DNA of 20,961 nucleotides, taken from assembly GCA_934157205.1 (NCBI GenBank), contig CAKPHJ010000022.1:1-20961 (forward strand), read 5' to 3'. Below the pieces are notes generated by a model. It saw nothing but the letters and a program-made list of their open reading frames with translations. It searched no databases and was not told where the DNA came from. Below are positions 1-7,809 of the stretch, one piece after another. Origin of the DNA: an uncultured Clostridia bacterium (lineage in GTDB: Bacteria; Bacillota; Clostridia; TANB77; CAG-508). The stretch's first letter is position 1. Each line of letters starts with the position of its first letter. Both the position numbers and the translations under genes were made by a program.

Positions 1-2
1 CG

Positions 3-68
3 GATAGCGGAAGGGTGCCAGAAAATAAGTTAGAATTTCTTCAATTTTGTAATAAGCCGAGGAATTGA
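3..68 (+). CDS. Possible C-terminal end of a truncated upstream gene
   Basis: Frame 3 is open from the window edge and ends with TGA at 66-68. It encodes about 21 residues ending LEFLQFCNKPRN. The LxFC-x-KPR pattern resembles the start of the winged-helix region at the C-terminus of AAA_4/AlbA-type DNA-binding proteins (related proteins read like LEFC..PRSR.EI), but the frame stops right there, so the gene would be cut short. The first 60 bases are visibly richer in G and C than what follows. Too short to assign; the - strand is also open over the first 60 bases, so it may not be coding at all. Confidence 0.25.
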   Translation, partial: DSGRVPENKLEFLQFCNKPRN

Positions 69-136
69 ATTTTTAAATTATATGTTCAATGTTTTTTAGT
101 AAGTAAATTAATTATAAAAACCATTATCCTGTAACA

Positions 137-165
137 TTGCCTTATTTATAAAAAAATGTTAAAAT
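137..165 (+). promoter_or_regulatory. SigA-type promoter of the pseudouridine synthase gene
   Basis: A -35 box TTGCCT (137-142) is separated by 17 bases from a -10 box TAAAAT (160-165). A TG dinucleotide at 157-158 gives an extended -10 (TGTTAAAAT). A purine-rich ribosome binding site (AGAAAGGA) lies just before the ATG at 197, giving a short leader of about 25 bases. Confidence 0.6.
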
Positions 166-196
166 ACAAATAAAACATGGCACAGAAAGGAAAAAA

Positions 197-1066
197 ATGA
201 AAATTAATTACTACATATGTATAGAAGACGAAAATCTTTCAATAAATTCTATACTAAAAAACAAATTTCAAATATCTACAAAACTACTAACAAAATTAAT
301 TAAATTAAAAAAAATATATATAAATAATGTTTCTGTAGACACAAGAATAAAAGCAAAATCAAATGATTTATTAACAATAGACTTTAATTATGCCGAAGAC
401 AATTCTAGCATAGTTCCAACTAAAATGGATTTAAATATAATTTATGAAGATGAATGGTTTTTAGTTTTAAATAAACCTGCAGGAATTGCTATACACCCAT
501 CAAGAATGCACTTTTCTGATTCTCTTTCAAATGGTGTAAAAAACTATTTTGATTTAATTAACCTATCAAAAAAAGTACGTCCTATAAATAGATTAGATTT
601 AGATACATCAGGTCTAGTTGTATTTGCCAAATGTGAATATGTTCAAGAATGTTGTATTAAACAAATGCAAGAGAATAATTTTAAAAAGACATATATTTGT
701 TTAGTAAATGGCTTTTTAACACCTTTAAATGGCAAAATAGATTTGCCTATTGCTAGAAAAGAAAATAGTATTATTGAAAGATGCATAAATTCAAATGGTA
801 AAAAATCTATTACTTATTATAAAACATTACAAAAATTTAATAATTATAGTTTGGTAGAATGTACCTTAGAAACTGGTAGAACTCATCAAATAAGAGTTCA
901 TATGTCTGCAATAGGTCATTCATTACTAGGTGATACTTTATATGGAAATTCTTCAAATATTATAAACAGACAAGCTTTACATAGCTATAAAATTTCATTT
1001 ATTCATCCTGTTACATTTAAAAAAATAGAGCTTATAGCTCCTATTCCTAATGATTTTATGTTGTAA
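197..1066 (+). CDS. RluA-family 23S rRNA/tRNA pseudouridine synthase
   Basis: 289 residues, the usual length for the RluA/RluD family, which isomerises uridines in rRNA or tRNA. The N-terminal ~75 residues look like the S4-type RNA-binding domain. The catalytic domain starts near IIYEDEWFLVLNKPAG (81-96). The catalytic motif is NRLDLDTSGL (131-140) with Asp134 as the expected nucleophile; the residue before Arg is Asn where most RluA/RluD proteins have His. GRTHQIRVHMSAIGHSLLGD near residue 226 is the second family signature. It is the only complete + strand gene, stands alone behind its own promoter, and converges on rnpB with an 18-base gap. It contains no CGG codon. Family call is secure; the target uridine cannot be read from sequence. 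Confidence 0.93.
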   Translation: MKINYYICIEDENLSINSILKNKFQISTKLLTKLIKLKKIYINNVSVDTRIKAKSNDLLTIDFNYAEDNSSIVPTKMDLNIIYEDEWFLVLNKPAGIAIHPSRMHFSDSLSNGVKNYFDLINLSKKVRPINRLDLDTSGLVVFAKCEYVQECCIKQMQENNFKKTYICLVNGFLTPLNGKIDLPIARKENSIIERCINSNGKKSITYYKTLQKFNNYSLVECTLETGRTHQIRVHMSAIGHSLLGDTLYGNSSNIINRQALHSYKISFIHPVTFKKIELIAPIPNDFML

Positions 1067-1084
1067 AATTTATAAAATTTTTTT
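1065..1084. terminator. Weak AT-only hairpin between convergent genes
   Basis: AAAATTT (1065-1071) pairs with AAATTTT (1075-1081) across a 3-base loop, followed by more T on the + strand and preceded by an A-run that becomes T on the - strand. It overlaps the rluA-like stop codon and directly abuts the 3' end of rnpB, so it could terminate both. The stem has no G:C pairs, so it is weak. Confidence 0.3.
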
Positions 1085-1430
1085 GAGTAAATCTGTAAGC
1101 CGGGTTCTGTCTTTTAAAATAGTCATTTATCTAGAATGAATATTGCTATTCATTTCAAGCCACGCAATTCAAGAAGGTGCCGAGCAGGCTTAATCTTCTT
1201 TATTAGGTGTTGCTCCAGATGGGGTTTGCACTGCCCATTATGTCACCATAATGGCGGTGAGCTCTTACCTCGCCTTTTCATCCTTACCACTTAACAGCGG
1301 CGGTTATTTTCTGTTGCACTTTCCTTAAGGTCACCCTCACTAGATGTTATCTAGCATCACTGCTCTATGGAGCCCGGACTTTCCTCTCGTAGTTCCTTTC
1401 GGAAGTTACCAGCGACTATTCAATTTACTC
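1085..1430 (-). ncRNA. rnpB: RNase P RNA, bacterial type A
   Basis: The catalytic RNA of RNase P, which removes tRNA 5' leaders. On the - strand the hallmark segments appear in order: GAGGAAAGTCCGGGCTCC near the 5' end (about 1371-1388), then AGTGCAACAGAAAATAACC, GGATGAAAAGGCGAGGTAAG, GCAAACCCCATCTGG, and the 3' GAACCCGGCTTACAG. Ends were set by helix P1: GAGTAAAT at the 5' end (1423-1430) pairs with ATTTACTC at the 3' end (1085-1092). About 346 nt is normal. The sequence fits type A, expected in Clostridia, rather than the Bacillus type B. It lies directly downstream of fmt but has its own promoter. Confidence 0.95.
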
Positions 1431-1443
1431 AAAAAACATTTAT

Positions 1444-1472
1444 ATTGTATCATAAAGTTTCAAATACGTCAA
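1444..1472 (-). promoter_or_regulatory. Strong SigA-type promoter of rnpB, nested in the end of fmt
   Basis: TTGACG (1467-1472) and TACAAT (1444-1449) with a 17-base spacer. The -35 box lies inside the last codons of fmt, and the -10 box starts immediately after the fmt stop codon (TGA, 1450-1452). The expected start point, about 7 bases on, is at or just before the rnpB P1 helix, so the RNA needs little 5' trimming. Confidence 0.8.
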
Positions 1473-2412
1473 ATTCATTAATGCTGTTTCCTCTTAAAAA
1501 ATCTTGTATAGGCATTCTTTTTGCATTTTCTCCTTGTATTTCTAAAACCTTTATTATTCCTTTTTTGGTTTTTATATATAAGCCTTCTTTTGCATTTGAA
1601 AGCAATACTGTTCCATTTTTTATAAAGTCAAGATTTTCAGCATTTATTTCTTCTTCAGTTGCTATAGCTACTTGCCAAAATTTTATTTTTTTGCCTTTTA
1701 AATATGAATATGCTCCCATTATTGGGTTTAATCCTCTTACAAGATTTTTTATTTCTTCTGCTGTTTTTTCTTCCCAATTAATTTTTGCAATTTCTTTTGA
1801 AAGCATTGGAGCCATTGTATAATTATTTCCTTGCTTTTCTCTAGGTGCACTTCCACTTTCTATTTGTTTTAAAGTTTCAACTAATAGTTCTCCTCCCATT
1901 TTAGCAAGTTTTTGCCATAATTCGCCTGTAGTTTCGTTTTCATCTATTTTTATTTCTTTTTTAAGTATTATATCACCTGTGTCCATTCCTTCATCCATAT
2001 ACATTGTTGTAACTCCTGTTGTTGTTTCACCATTTAATATAGCCCATTGTATAGGTGCTGCACCTCTATATTTTGGAAGTAGTGATCCATGTACATTTAT
2101 ACAACCTAATTTTGGAATTTCTAATATTTCTTTTGGTAATATTTTTCCATATGCTACAACACAAATAATGTCTGGTTCTAAATTTTTTATTTGTTCTATA
2201 AATTCTGTGTTATTTTTTATTTTTTGAGGTTGAAAGATCTTTAAATTTTTCTCAATTGCATATTTTTTTACATCTGAAAATTGTAACTTCATTCCTCTAC
2301 CTTTTGGTTTATCTGGATTTGTTACAACTCCTATAATATTATAATTATTTTCACATATTGCTTCTAAACTTTTTAAAGCAAAATCAGGTGTTCCCATAAA
2401 TAAGATATTCAT
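1450..2412 (-). CDS. fmt: Methionyl-tRNA formyltransferase
   Basis: 320 residues; formylates initiator Met-tRNA using 10-formyltetrahydrofolate. Starts MNILFMGTPDFA. Catalytic residues are visible: Asn106, His108 in HGSLLPKYRGAAPIQ, and Asp144 in MDEGMDTGDI, at the same spacing as in the E. coli enzyme. The C-terminal OB-like domain follows from about residue 205. It sits 15 bases after def, the usual def-fmt pair (Fmt adds the formyl group, Def removes it), and ends a run priA-def-fmt. The rnpB promoter overlaps its 3' end. Intact, with no CGG codon. Confidence 0.97.
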   Translation of the reverse strand: MNILFMGTPDFALKSLEAICENNYNIIGVVTNPDKPKGRGMKLQFSDVKKYAIEKNLKIFQPQKIKNNTEFIEQIKNLEPDIICVVAYGKILPKEILEIPKLGCINVHGSLLPKYRGAAPIQWAILNGETTTGVTTMYMDEGMDTGDIILKKEIKIDENETTGELWQKLAKMGGELLVETLKQIESGSAPREKQGNNYTMAPMLSKEIAKINWEEKTAEEIKNLVRGLNPIMGAYSYLKGKKIKFWQVAIATEEEINAENLDFIKNGTVLLSNAKEGLYIKTKKGIIKVLEIQGENAKRMPIQDFLRGNSINEFDVFETL

Positions 2413-2427
2413 ATATAACCTTCTTTC

Positions 2428-2904
2428 TTATTTTTCTGGTTCAACATATTCTAATGTTCCAGGAATAATTTTATCTATAAATAATTCTCCATTCAAATGA
2501 TCTACTTCGTGTGCTATAGCTTGAGCAAGTAGGTCTTTTGCTTTTATTTTTACTCTTTTACCTTCAATGTTAGTATATTCTGCTACAACTTCCTGTGGTC
2601 TTATAACTTTTGCAAATTGATTAGGAAAACTTAGGCAACCTTCTTCTACTTCTTGTTCTCCTTTTGTTTTTACAATAACAGGATTAATTAAAATAATTGG
2701 TCCTTTATCATCATATAAGTCTATTACAATTATTCTTTTTAAAATACCAACTTGTACTGCTGCTAGACCTACTCCATTATATTTATGCATAGTTTCAATC
2801 ATGTCATTTGCAAGTTCTTTAAGTTTTTCGTCTATTACTTCAACTTCTCTTGATTTTTTTTTAAGAATTTCATCTTTTTCTAATCTTAAATTTCTTATTG
2901 CCAT
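2428..2904 (-). CDS. def: Peptide deformylase
   Basis: 158 residues; metal hydrolase removing the N-formyl group from new proteins. All three motifs are present: GVGLAAVQ (44-51), EEGCLS with metal ligand Cys90, and HEVDH (132-136) with His132 and His136 as ligands and Glu133 catalytic. The ATG at 2904 is preceded by AAGGAAG at proper spacing. It lies 44 bases after priA and 15 before fmt, consistent with cotranscription. Length is typical of the type I class. Confidence 0.97.
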   Translation of the reverse strand: MAIRNLRLEKDEILKKKSREVEVIDEKLKELANDMIETMHKYNGVGLAAVQVGILKRIIVIDLYDDKGPIILINPVIVKTKGEQEVEEGCLSFPNQFAKVIRPQEVVAEYTNIEGKRVKIKAKDLLAQAIAHEVDHLNGELFIDKIIPGTLEYVEPEK

Positions 2905-2948
2905 TTTTAAATTCTTCCTTTCATTTTTTACTTTTTATACAATTTCTT

Positions 2949-5197
2949 TTACATCATATTGTTAGGATTTACATCAATTCCAATTTTAGTGTATTTTAAA
3001 TTTTTTTCATATATATTTTTTAAACATTTATTTAAAATATTATATGATAATTCATTCATATTTCCTTTTATAATAATTCTATATCTTAATCTGTTTTGGA
3101 TTTTGTCAATAGGTGCTGGCATTGGTTTAAAAACATTAAAATTTTCTAAATTCAAATTGCCTTTTAAATAATTGTATACATTTTTACATGTTTCTTTTAG
3201 TTCTTCCTCATTTTGACTGTTAAATCCAATAACTATTATATCGCAAAAAGGTGGATATTTCAATTGTTTTCTTAAAGCAATTTCTGTTTCATAAAATAAT
3301 TCATAATTTTGTTTTTTGGCACATTGAATACTAAATTCACTCGGATTATATGTTTGAATTATAACTTTACCTTCATCATTTTCTCTTCCAGCTCTTCCAG
3401 CTACCTGTGTTAATATTTGAAATGTTCTTTCACTTGCTCTATAATCATCTATATTTAAGGAACTATCTGCAGCAATAACTCCAACAAGTGTAACATTCGG
3501 GAAATGATGTCCTTTAACTACCATTTGTGTGCCAATTAAAATATCTATATTTTCATTTTTAAATTTATTTAATATATCTTCATGCGAATTTTTTTTAGTT
3601 ACTGTGTCAACATCCATTCTTATTGTTCTTGCATATGGAAATTGCTTTTTTATTTCTTGTTCTAATTTTTGCGTTCCAGTACCAAAATATCTTATTTTAT
3701 CACTTTTACATTCTGGGCAAATTGTTATTACTTTTTCCTCATATCCACAATAATGGCATTTTAGTTTTTTTTCTGCACTATGGTATGTAAGACTTATATT
3801 ACAATTTTTACATTTAGCAGTATACCCACAATTTCTACACATTATAAATGTTGAATATCCTCTTCTATTTAAAAATAGTATAGTTTGTTTTTTGTTTTTT
3901 ATATTTTTCTCTATTTCTGAATATAAATCCATACTAAGCATAGAACGATTTCCATTTGCAAGTTCATTTTTTAAGTCTACAATTTCTATTTTAGGTAATT
4001 TAGATTTGTTTGCTCTTTTAGTTAGTCTTAATATTCTATCATTTTCTGATATTTGTTCCATTCCGTCCAAGCTCTGTAAATGTTGTGATATCTGGTGTAG
4101 CACTTCCTAATAAAAGAGGACAATTTTCCTTTTTTGCAATATATTGTGCCACTTCTTTTGCAGAATATCTTGGATTTGATTCAGATTTATATGAACTGTC
4201 ATGTTCTTCGTCTATAATTATTATCCCAATATTTTTTAGTGGTGCAAATATTGCAGATCTTGCACCGAATTACAATATTTACTTCTCCACTTTGTATTTT
4301 TTTCCATTCGTCATGTCTTTCTCCTATTGATAATTTACTATGTAAAACTGCTATTTGATTTTTTCCAAATCTTCCAATAAATCTATCTAGCATTTGTGGT
4401 GTTAAAGATATTTCTGGAACTAAAACTATTGCTGTTTTTTTCATTTCTAAAATTTTTTGTATAAGTTGCAAATAAATTTCTGTTTTTCCTGAACCTGTTA
4501 TTCCATATAACAAAAATTTTTCATATAGATTATTATCTATTTTTTTTGCTACTTTTTCATATGCAATTTGTTGTTCATATGTTAATTGCAATTTGCTATT
4601 TTTTTCTATTTTTTTATTTTCCAGAGGATTTCTTTCTATTATTTTTTTTGATACTTCTACATATCCGTTTTTTATTAAAGTATTTACAATTCCTCTAGAA
4701 CACTGCAATATTTGTTCTATTTCTGGAATTGTAACATCTTTTTGTATTTTTAAAAAATTTATAATTTTTAATTGTTTTTCACTTTTTATTTTGCCTTCTA
4801 ATATTGCTAATTCAGCATTTTTAGATAAATTTACAACATTTATTTCTTTATCCCTCATTCTTTTTTCTTTATTTTTACTGTTTGTTCCTGGAACTAGCAT
4901 TAGATTTATACAATCAGAAACATTGCAAAAGTATTTTTTTGACATCCATTGTGCAAGTTCTATTTGCTTGTTTGATAAACTATTTTCAATTTTTGCAATA
5001 TCTTTTATTTCATATTCATAATTTGTTGTTTCTTTTATTTTTGTTACAAATGCTTCTTCTAGCTTTCCTCCTTTTCCAAAAGGAACCAAGACCTTGCTTC
5101 CAACAGTAACAAGGTCTTTTAATATTTGTGGTATATTGTAATCAAAAGTTCTATTTAGTTTTTTTGCCTTCCTATTTATTATTACTTCTGCTATCAT
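2949..5197 (-). CDS. priA: Primosomal protein N' (replication restart helicase PriA), needs two +1 frameshifts
   Basis: PriA is a 3'-5' helicase that reloads the replisome at stalled forks. The gene is read in three successive frames. Segment 1 (from the ATG at 5197) carries the DNA-binding N-terminus and Walker A GITGSGKTEIY. Segment 2 (about 4263 to 4066) carries GARSAIFAP, the DEEH box and GSATP. Segment 3 carries ILRLTKRANKSKLP, the Cys-rich zinc region (CRNCG, CKNC, CHYCG, CPEC), the helicase motifs around MVVKGHHFPNV and the QVAGRAGR motif. The joins are CGGT at 4264-4267 and CGGA at 4062-4065. Skipping the C of each gives one continuous chain of about 748 residues, close to the family length. 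No piece alone could be a working helicase. It lies 22 bases after gmk. Read literally it would be called a pseudogene, but apart from these two bases it shows no decay. Confidence 0.93.
4062..4065 (-). other. +1 frameshift site CGGA, second site in priA
   Basis: Coding-strand context is CTT GGA CGG AAT GGA. The zero-frame codon (after the first priA shift) is CGG. Omitting its C gives GGA ATG GAA CAA, which joins GSATPDITTFTELG to GMEQISENDRILRLTKRAN and continues into the conserved LTKRANKSKLP region. Without the shift the frame stops at TGA about eleven codons later. Confidence 0.8.
4264..4267 (-). other. +1 frameshift site CGGT, first site in priA
   Basis: Coding-strand context is GTA ATT CGG TGC AAG. 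The zero-frame codon is CGG. Omitting the C gives ATT GGT GCA AGA TCT GCA, the invariant PriA motif IGARSAIFAP. Without the shift the frame runs into unrelated residues and ends about 20 codons on. The restored residue is the conserved glycine. Confidence 0.85.
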
Positions 5198-5219
5198 TTT
5201 ACTACCTACTAATTAATTT

Positions 5220-5789
5220 TTATTGATTTTCTAATTGTTCTTCACATTTGATTATAGTCATAATTATTTGAACTGTTTTTTCTAAGTCATCATTTTTTAT
5301 AACATAATCATATAATTTTATTTTTGATTCTTCATATTCAAGTCTTTTTAGTCTTAGTTCTAATTCTTCTTCACTAAGATTGTCCCCTCTAGATATAAGT
5401 CTTCTTCTAAGCTCTTCTTTTTCTACTTTTAAAAATATTGTAATTATCTTTGTTTCGTCTTTTAAGATTTTTAATAAATTTTCTGTTCCGTTTACTTCGA
5501 TATCTTTTACAATTATTTTGCCATTATTTATTTTTTCGTGCATTATTTTTCTAGATGTACCATAATAATTTTCGTGGTGTAAATCATATTCGTAAAATTC
5601 GTCATTTTTTATTCTTTTTTCAAATTCTTCTTTTGAAATAAAATGATATTGTACACCTTCTTCTTCTCCAATTCTTGGTTTTCTAGATGTTATTGATGGC
5701 AATGTTTCTATGTTTCCCATTCTTTTTATTAGTTCTTTTTTTATTGTATCTTTTCCTGCTCCTGAAACTCCAGATAATATTACTAACAT
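5220..5789 (-). CDS. gmk: Guanylate kinase
   Basis: 189 residues; phosphorylates GMP to GDP with ATP. P-loop GVSGAGKDT (7-15); the last variable position is Asp rather than the more usual Ser/Gly. SRKPRIGEEEGVQYHFIS (35-52) is the GMP-binding signature, and the lid region RGDN lies near 144. The ATG at 5789 lies within the last codons of rpoZ (7-base overlap), the common rpoZ/gmk coupling in Firmicutes, and priA follows 22 bases later. Confidence 0.96.
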   Translation of the reverse strand: MLVILSGVSGAGKDTIKKELIKRMGNIETLPSITSRKPRIGEEEGVQYHFISKEEFEKRIKNDEFYEYDLHHENYYGTSRKIMHEKINNGKIIVKDIEVNGTENLLKILKDETKIITIFLKVEKEELRRRLISRGDNLSEEELELRLKRLEYEESKIKLYDYVIKNDDLEKTVQIIMTIIKCEEQLENQ

Positions 5790-5971
5790 ATTTTAACCTT
5801 CCCTTCTGCTATCTCATTTGCAGCTAATGTAACAGGTGATTCTTCTTTTACTTGTGTTTTAGGTTCATCTCCTGCAGCTATTTGTCTTGCTCTTTTTGCT
5901 GTAGCAATTACTAATTCATATCTATTTTGTGCTTTTGTTAATAATTCTGTAACAGTTGGTTTTACTATCAT
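5783..5971 (-). CDS. rpoZ: RNA polymerase omega subunit
   Basis: 62 residues, the short omega of Firmicutes. VTELLTKAQNRYELVIATAKRARQIA matches the conserved core helices (KxxNRYELVxxAAKRARQI) that clamp the beta' subunit. Preceded by AAGGAGACG as ribosome binding site. Overlaps the gmk start by 7 bases. The ~100-base gap upstream of it, before remA, contains only AT-rich sequence with no convincing promoter. Confidence 0.94.
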   Translation of the reverse strand: MIVKPTVTELLTKAQNRYELVIATAKRARQIAAGDEPKTQVKEESPVTLAANEIAEGKVKIC

Positions 5972-6071
5972 TTTAATCGTCTCCTTTTTATTATTTTTTA
6001 TATTTGCTAAATTCTAATTTTTTTATATTTTATTTAAAAATTTAATATCTATCTTATAGCATTGTAGCTCC

Positions 6072-6344
6072 TTATGATAAATTCACTGTTTTATTTGAAT
6101 CTTCTGAAATTTCTTTGTCTATTCTACCTCCAACAGTTTCTGGTTGTACAGCTGATAAAATTATATGCCCTGAGTCCATAATTAATACTGCTCTTGTTCT
6201 TCTTCCATATGTTGCATCAACAGCTGTTCCATTGTCTTTGGCTTCTTGGATCATTCTTTTTATTGGTGCCGATTCTGGACTTACAATTGCTATTATTCTT
6301 TGTGATGAAACAATGTTTCCAAAACCTATGTTTACTAGTTGCAT
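6072..6344 (-). CDS. remA: RemA-family extracellular matrix regulator (DUF370)
   Basis: About 90 residues from the chosen start. NIGFGNIV, IVSPESAPIKRMIQEA, ATYGRRTRAVLIMDSGHIILSAVQPETV are the RemA hallmarks. In Bacillus subtilis RemA is a DNA-binding activator of biofilm matrix genes; in Clostridia the gene is conserved beside yicC, rpoZ and gmk, as here, and its role there is less clear. Start: ATG codons occur at 6353, 6350 and 6344; the AAAGGA site is 8 bases before the one at 6344, giving MQLVNIGFGN, which fits best. Confidence 0.93.
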   Translation of the reverse strand: MQLVNIGFGNIVSSQRIIAIVSPESAPIKRMIQEAKDNGTAVDATYGRRTRAVLIMDSGHIILSAVQPETVGGRIDKEISEDSNKTVNLS

Positions 6345-6367
6345 AAACATCATCCTTTCGTTTTATC

Positions 6368-6391
6368 AATAAAAATATTGATATTTTTATT
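6368..6391 (-). repeat. AT-only palindrome between yicC and remA
   Basis: An 11-base arm (6368-6378) is the exact reverse complement of 6381-6391 with a 2-base centre. It overlaps the yicC stop codon. On the - strand the second arm contains TTTTT, so it may act as a weak terminator or processing hairpin; with no G:C pairs in the stem this is uncertain. Confidence 0.4.
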
Positions 6392-7259
6392 CTATATTTT
6401 GTATCTGTTCTCTTATGTTTTCTAGTTCTGTTTTTATACTGATTACTCCATTTGTAATTTCTAAACTATTTGCTTTTGAGCCAATTGTGTTGGTTTCTCT
6501 GTTCATTTCTTGAATTAGAAAATCTATTTTTTTACCTATTGCTTCATCTGAATTTAAAAATTGTTTAAATTGCATTATATGACTTTCTAATCTTGTTATT
6601 TCTTCTATTGAGCATTTGTCAGCATATATAACAACTTCCTGTGCAATCCTTGTTTTGTCTATCTCTTGTTCCTTTAGTAATTCTTTTATTCTCTTCTCTA
6701 ATTTTACTACATATTCGTCAATAAGTCCAGTAGAAATGGAAGATATTTCTTTATTTTTTTTATTTATTAATTCAATTCTACTTAACAAGTCTTGTGAAAT
6801 TTTTTCTCCTTCTGTTTTTCTCATATTTATTAGTTGTTTTACTGCAATATCAATTGTTTCAATTAATTCTGGTTTTATATTTTCATCTTCTTGAATGTTT
6901 TGCATAGTTAAAACATCTGGAAACATAGCTATTTTAGTTATGCTTATATCATCTGTTATGTTTTCTTCTTGAGCCAATTCTTTTAGTTCTTTTATGTATA
7001 TTTTAGCAATTTCTTTGTTAATTTTTATTTCTTTTGCATCTATTTTGCTATCTTCAAAATTTATAAAAACATCTATTTTTCCCCTTTTTACTTTTTTTGA
7101 TATTTCTTTTTTTATTTCTTCTTCTAAGTAATTTAATGATTTAGGCATTTTTATAGAAATATCTAAATATCTATGATTTACGCTTTTTATTTCTACAGTA
7201 TATGTTCTAGTATCTTTTATTAAATTTGCTTTTCCATATCCTGTCATACTTTTTATCAT
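6387..7259 (-). CDS. yicC: YicC family endoribonuclease
   Basis: 290 residues, typical for YicC/YloC. Starts MIKSMTGYGKA, the family's N-terminal signature; KSVNHRYLDISIKMP follows. The C-terminal DUF1732 region contains SHIMQFKQFL and GKKIDFLIQEMNRETNTIGSKA (about 225-265). Family members in E. coli and B. subtilis are reported to be RNA endonucleases. The start abuts the upstream stop directly (TAAATG), with GAGGGA upstream. Conserved neighbourhood yicC-remA-rpoZ-gmk-priA. Confidence 0.95.
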   Translation of the reverse strand: MIKSMTGYGKANLIKDTRTYTVEIKSVNHRYLDISIKMPKSLNYLEEEIKKEISKKVKRGKIDVFINFEDSKIDAKEIKINKEIAKIYIKELKELAQEENITDDISITKIAMFPDVLTMQNIQEDENIKPELIETIDIAVKQLINMRKTEGEKISQDLLSRIELINKKNKEISSISTGLIDEYVVKLEKRIKELLKEQEIDKTRIAQEVVIYADKCSIEEITRLESHIMQFKQFLNSDEAIGKKIDFLIQEMNRETNTIGSKANSLEITNGVISIKTELENIREQIQNIE

Positions 7260-7775
7260 TTATTGTTCCCTCTTCCTACTTTTATTTCTTTTTTTAGCTT
7301 CTTTTTTTTGTGGTTTATCCTTTTTTACAATTTCTGAAATGTCACTAAAACTTTTTAAATAAGCATTTTTTTCTTTAGTATATAATATTATAGATTTTAA
7401 TACATAATAAATTGCAAAAATATATGATGATGTTAATAAATAATATTGAAAATTATAATTAAATAGTGTAATTATATGTATAATAGACAAACTATGAAAT
7501 GACAAAATTAAAAGTTCTATTCCTAAAATTACTAATTCTCCTTTTTCGCTTTTATATGCTTTTTCCATGCATAGTAATCCCACTAATAAAAATGAACCAG
7601 AAAATACTTTTATGTCTTCTAAAAGTCTTTCATGTTTCATTGATGAATAAGCTAAATTTAATATCATAAAATATATAATTATTCCTATTGCTTTTAAAAG
7701 ATTTTTAAATATTTTTTTTAATAAATCTTGTGATATTTCTTTTGGTATTTTGCTTATTTTCATTTTGAAATTCAT
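7260..7775 (-). CDS. Small integral membrane protein of unknown function
   Basis: 171 residues, not recognised. Four likely membrane segments: roughly 28-47, 57-73, 83-101 and 108-134. An amphipathic charged N-terminus (KISKIPKEISQDLLKKIFKNLLK) precedes them, and a strongly basic tail follows (KKDKPQKKEAKKRNKSRKREQ), which would face the cytoplasm by the positive-inside rule. It is 34 bases after rsmE and ends directly against yicC (TAAATG), so it is probably cotranscribed. ATG codons at 7775 and 7763 are both possible; AAAGGA touches the first and is 12 bases from the second. Confidence 0.75.
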   Translation of the reverse strand: MNFKMKISKIPKEISQDLLKKIFKNLLKAIGIIIYFMILNLAYSSMKHERLLEDIKVFSGSFLLVGLLCMEKAYKSEKGELVILGIELLILSFHSLSIIHIITLFNYNFQYYLLTSSYIFAIYYVLKSIILYTKEKNAYLKSFSDISEIVKKDKPQKKEAKKRNKSRKREQ

Positions 7776-7809
7776 TCCTTTCTTTTTTTATAGTTTGCCC
7801 TCTTTGATA

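Noticed and set aside
1..196. tRNA gene that might decode CGG in the left flank
   Set aside because: No cloverleaf or T-loop consensus could be made out; no tRNA is visible anywhere in the window.
1367..1822. + strand reading frame overlapping the RNase P RNA and fmt
   Set aside because: Antisense to fmt and to the rnpB 5' region, Phe/Ser-rich as expected for antisense of AT-rich genes, no ribosome binding site.
5972..6071. Promoter between remA and rpoZ
   Set aside because: Several TATA-like strings exist but none with a convincing -35 at proper spacing; cotranscription is simpler.
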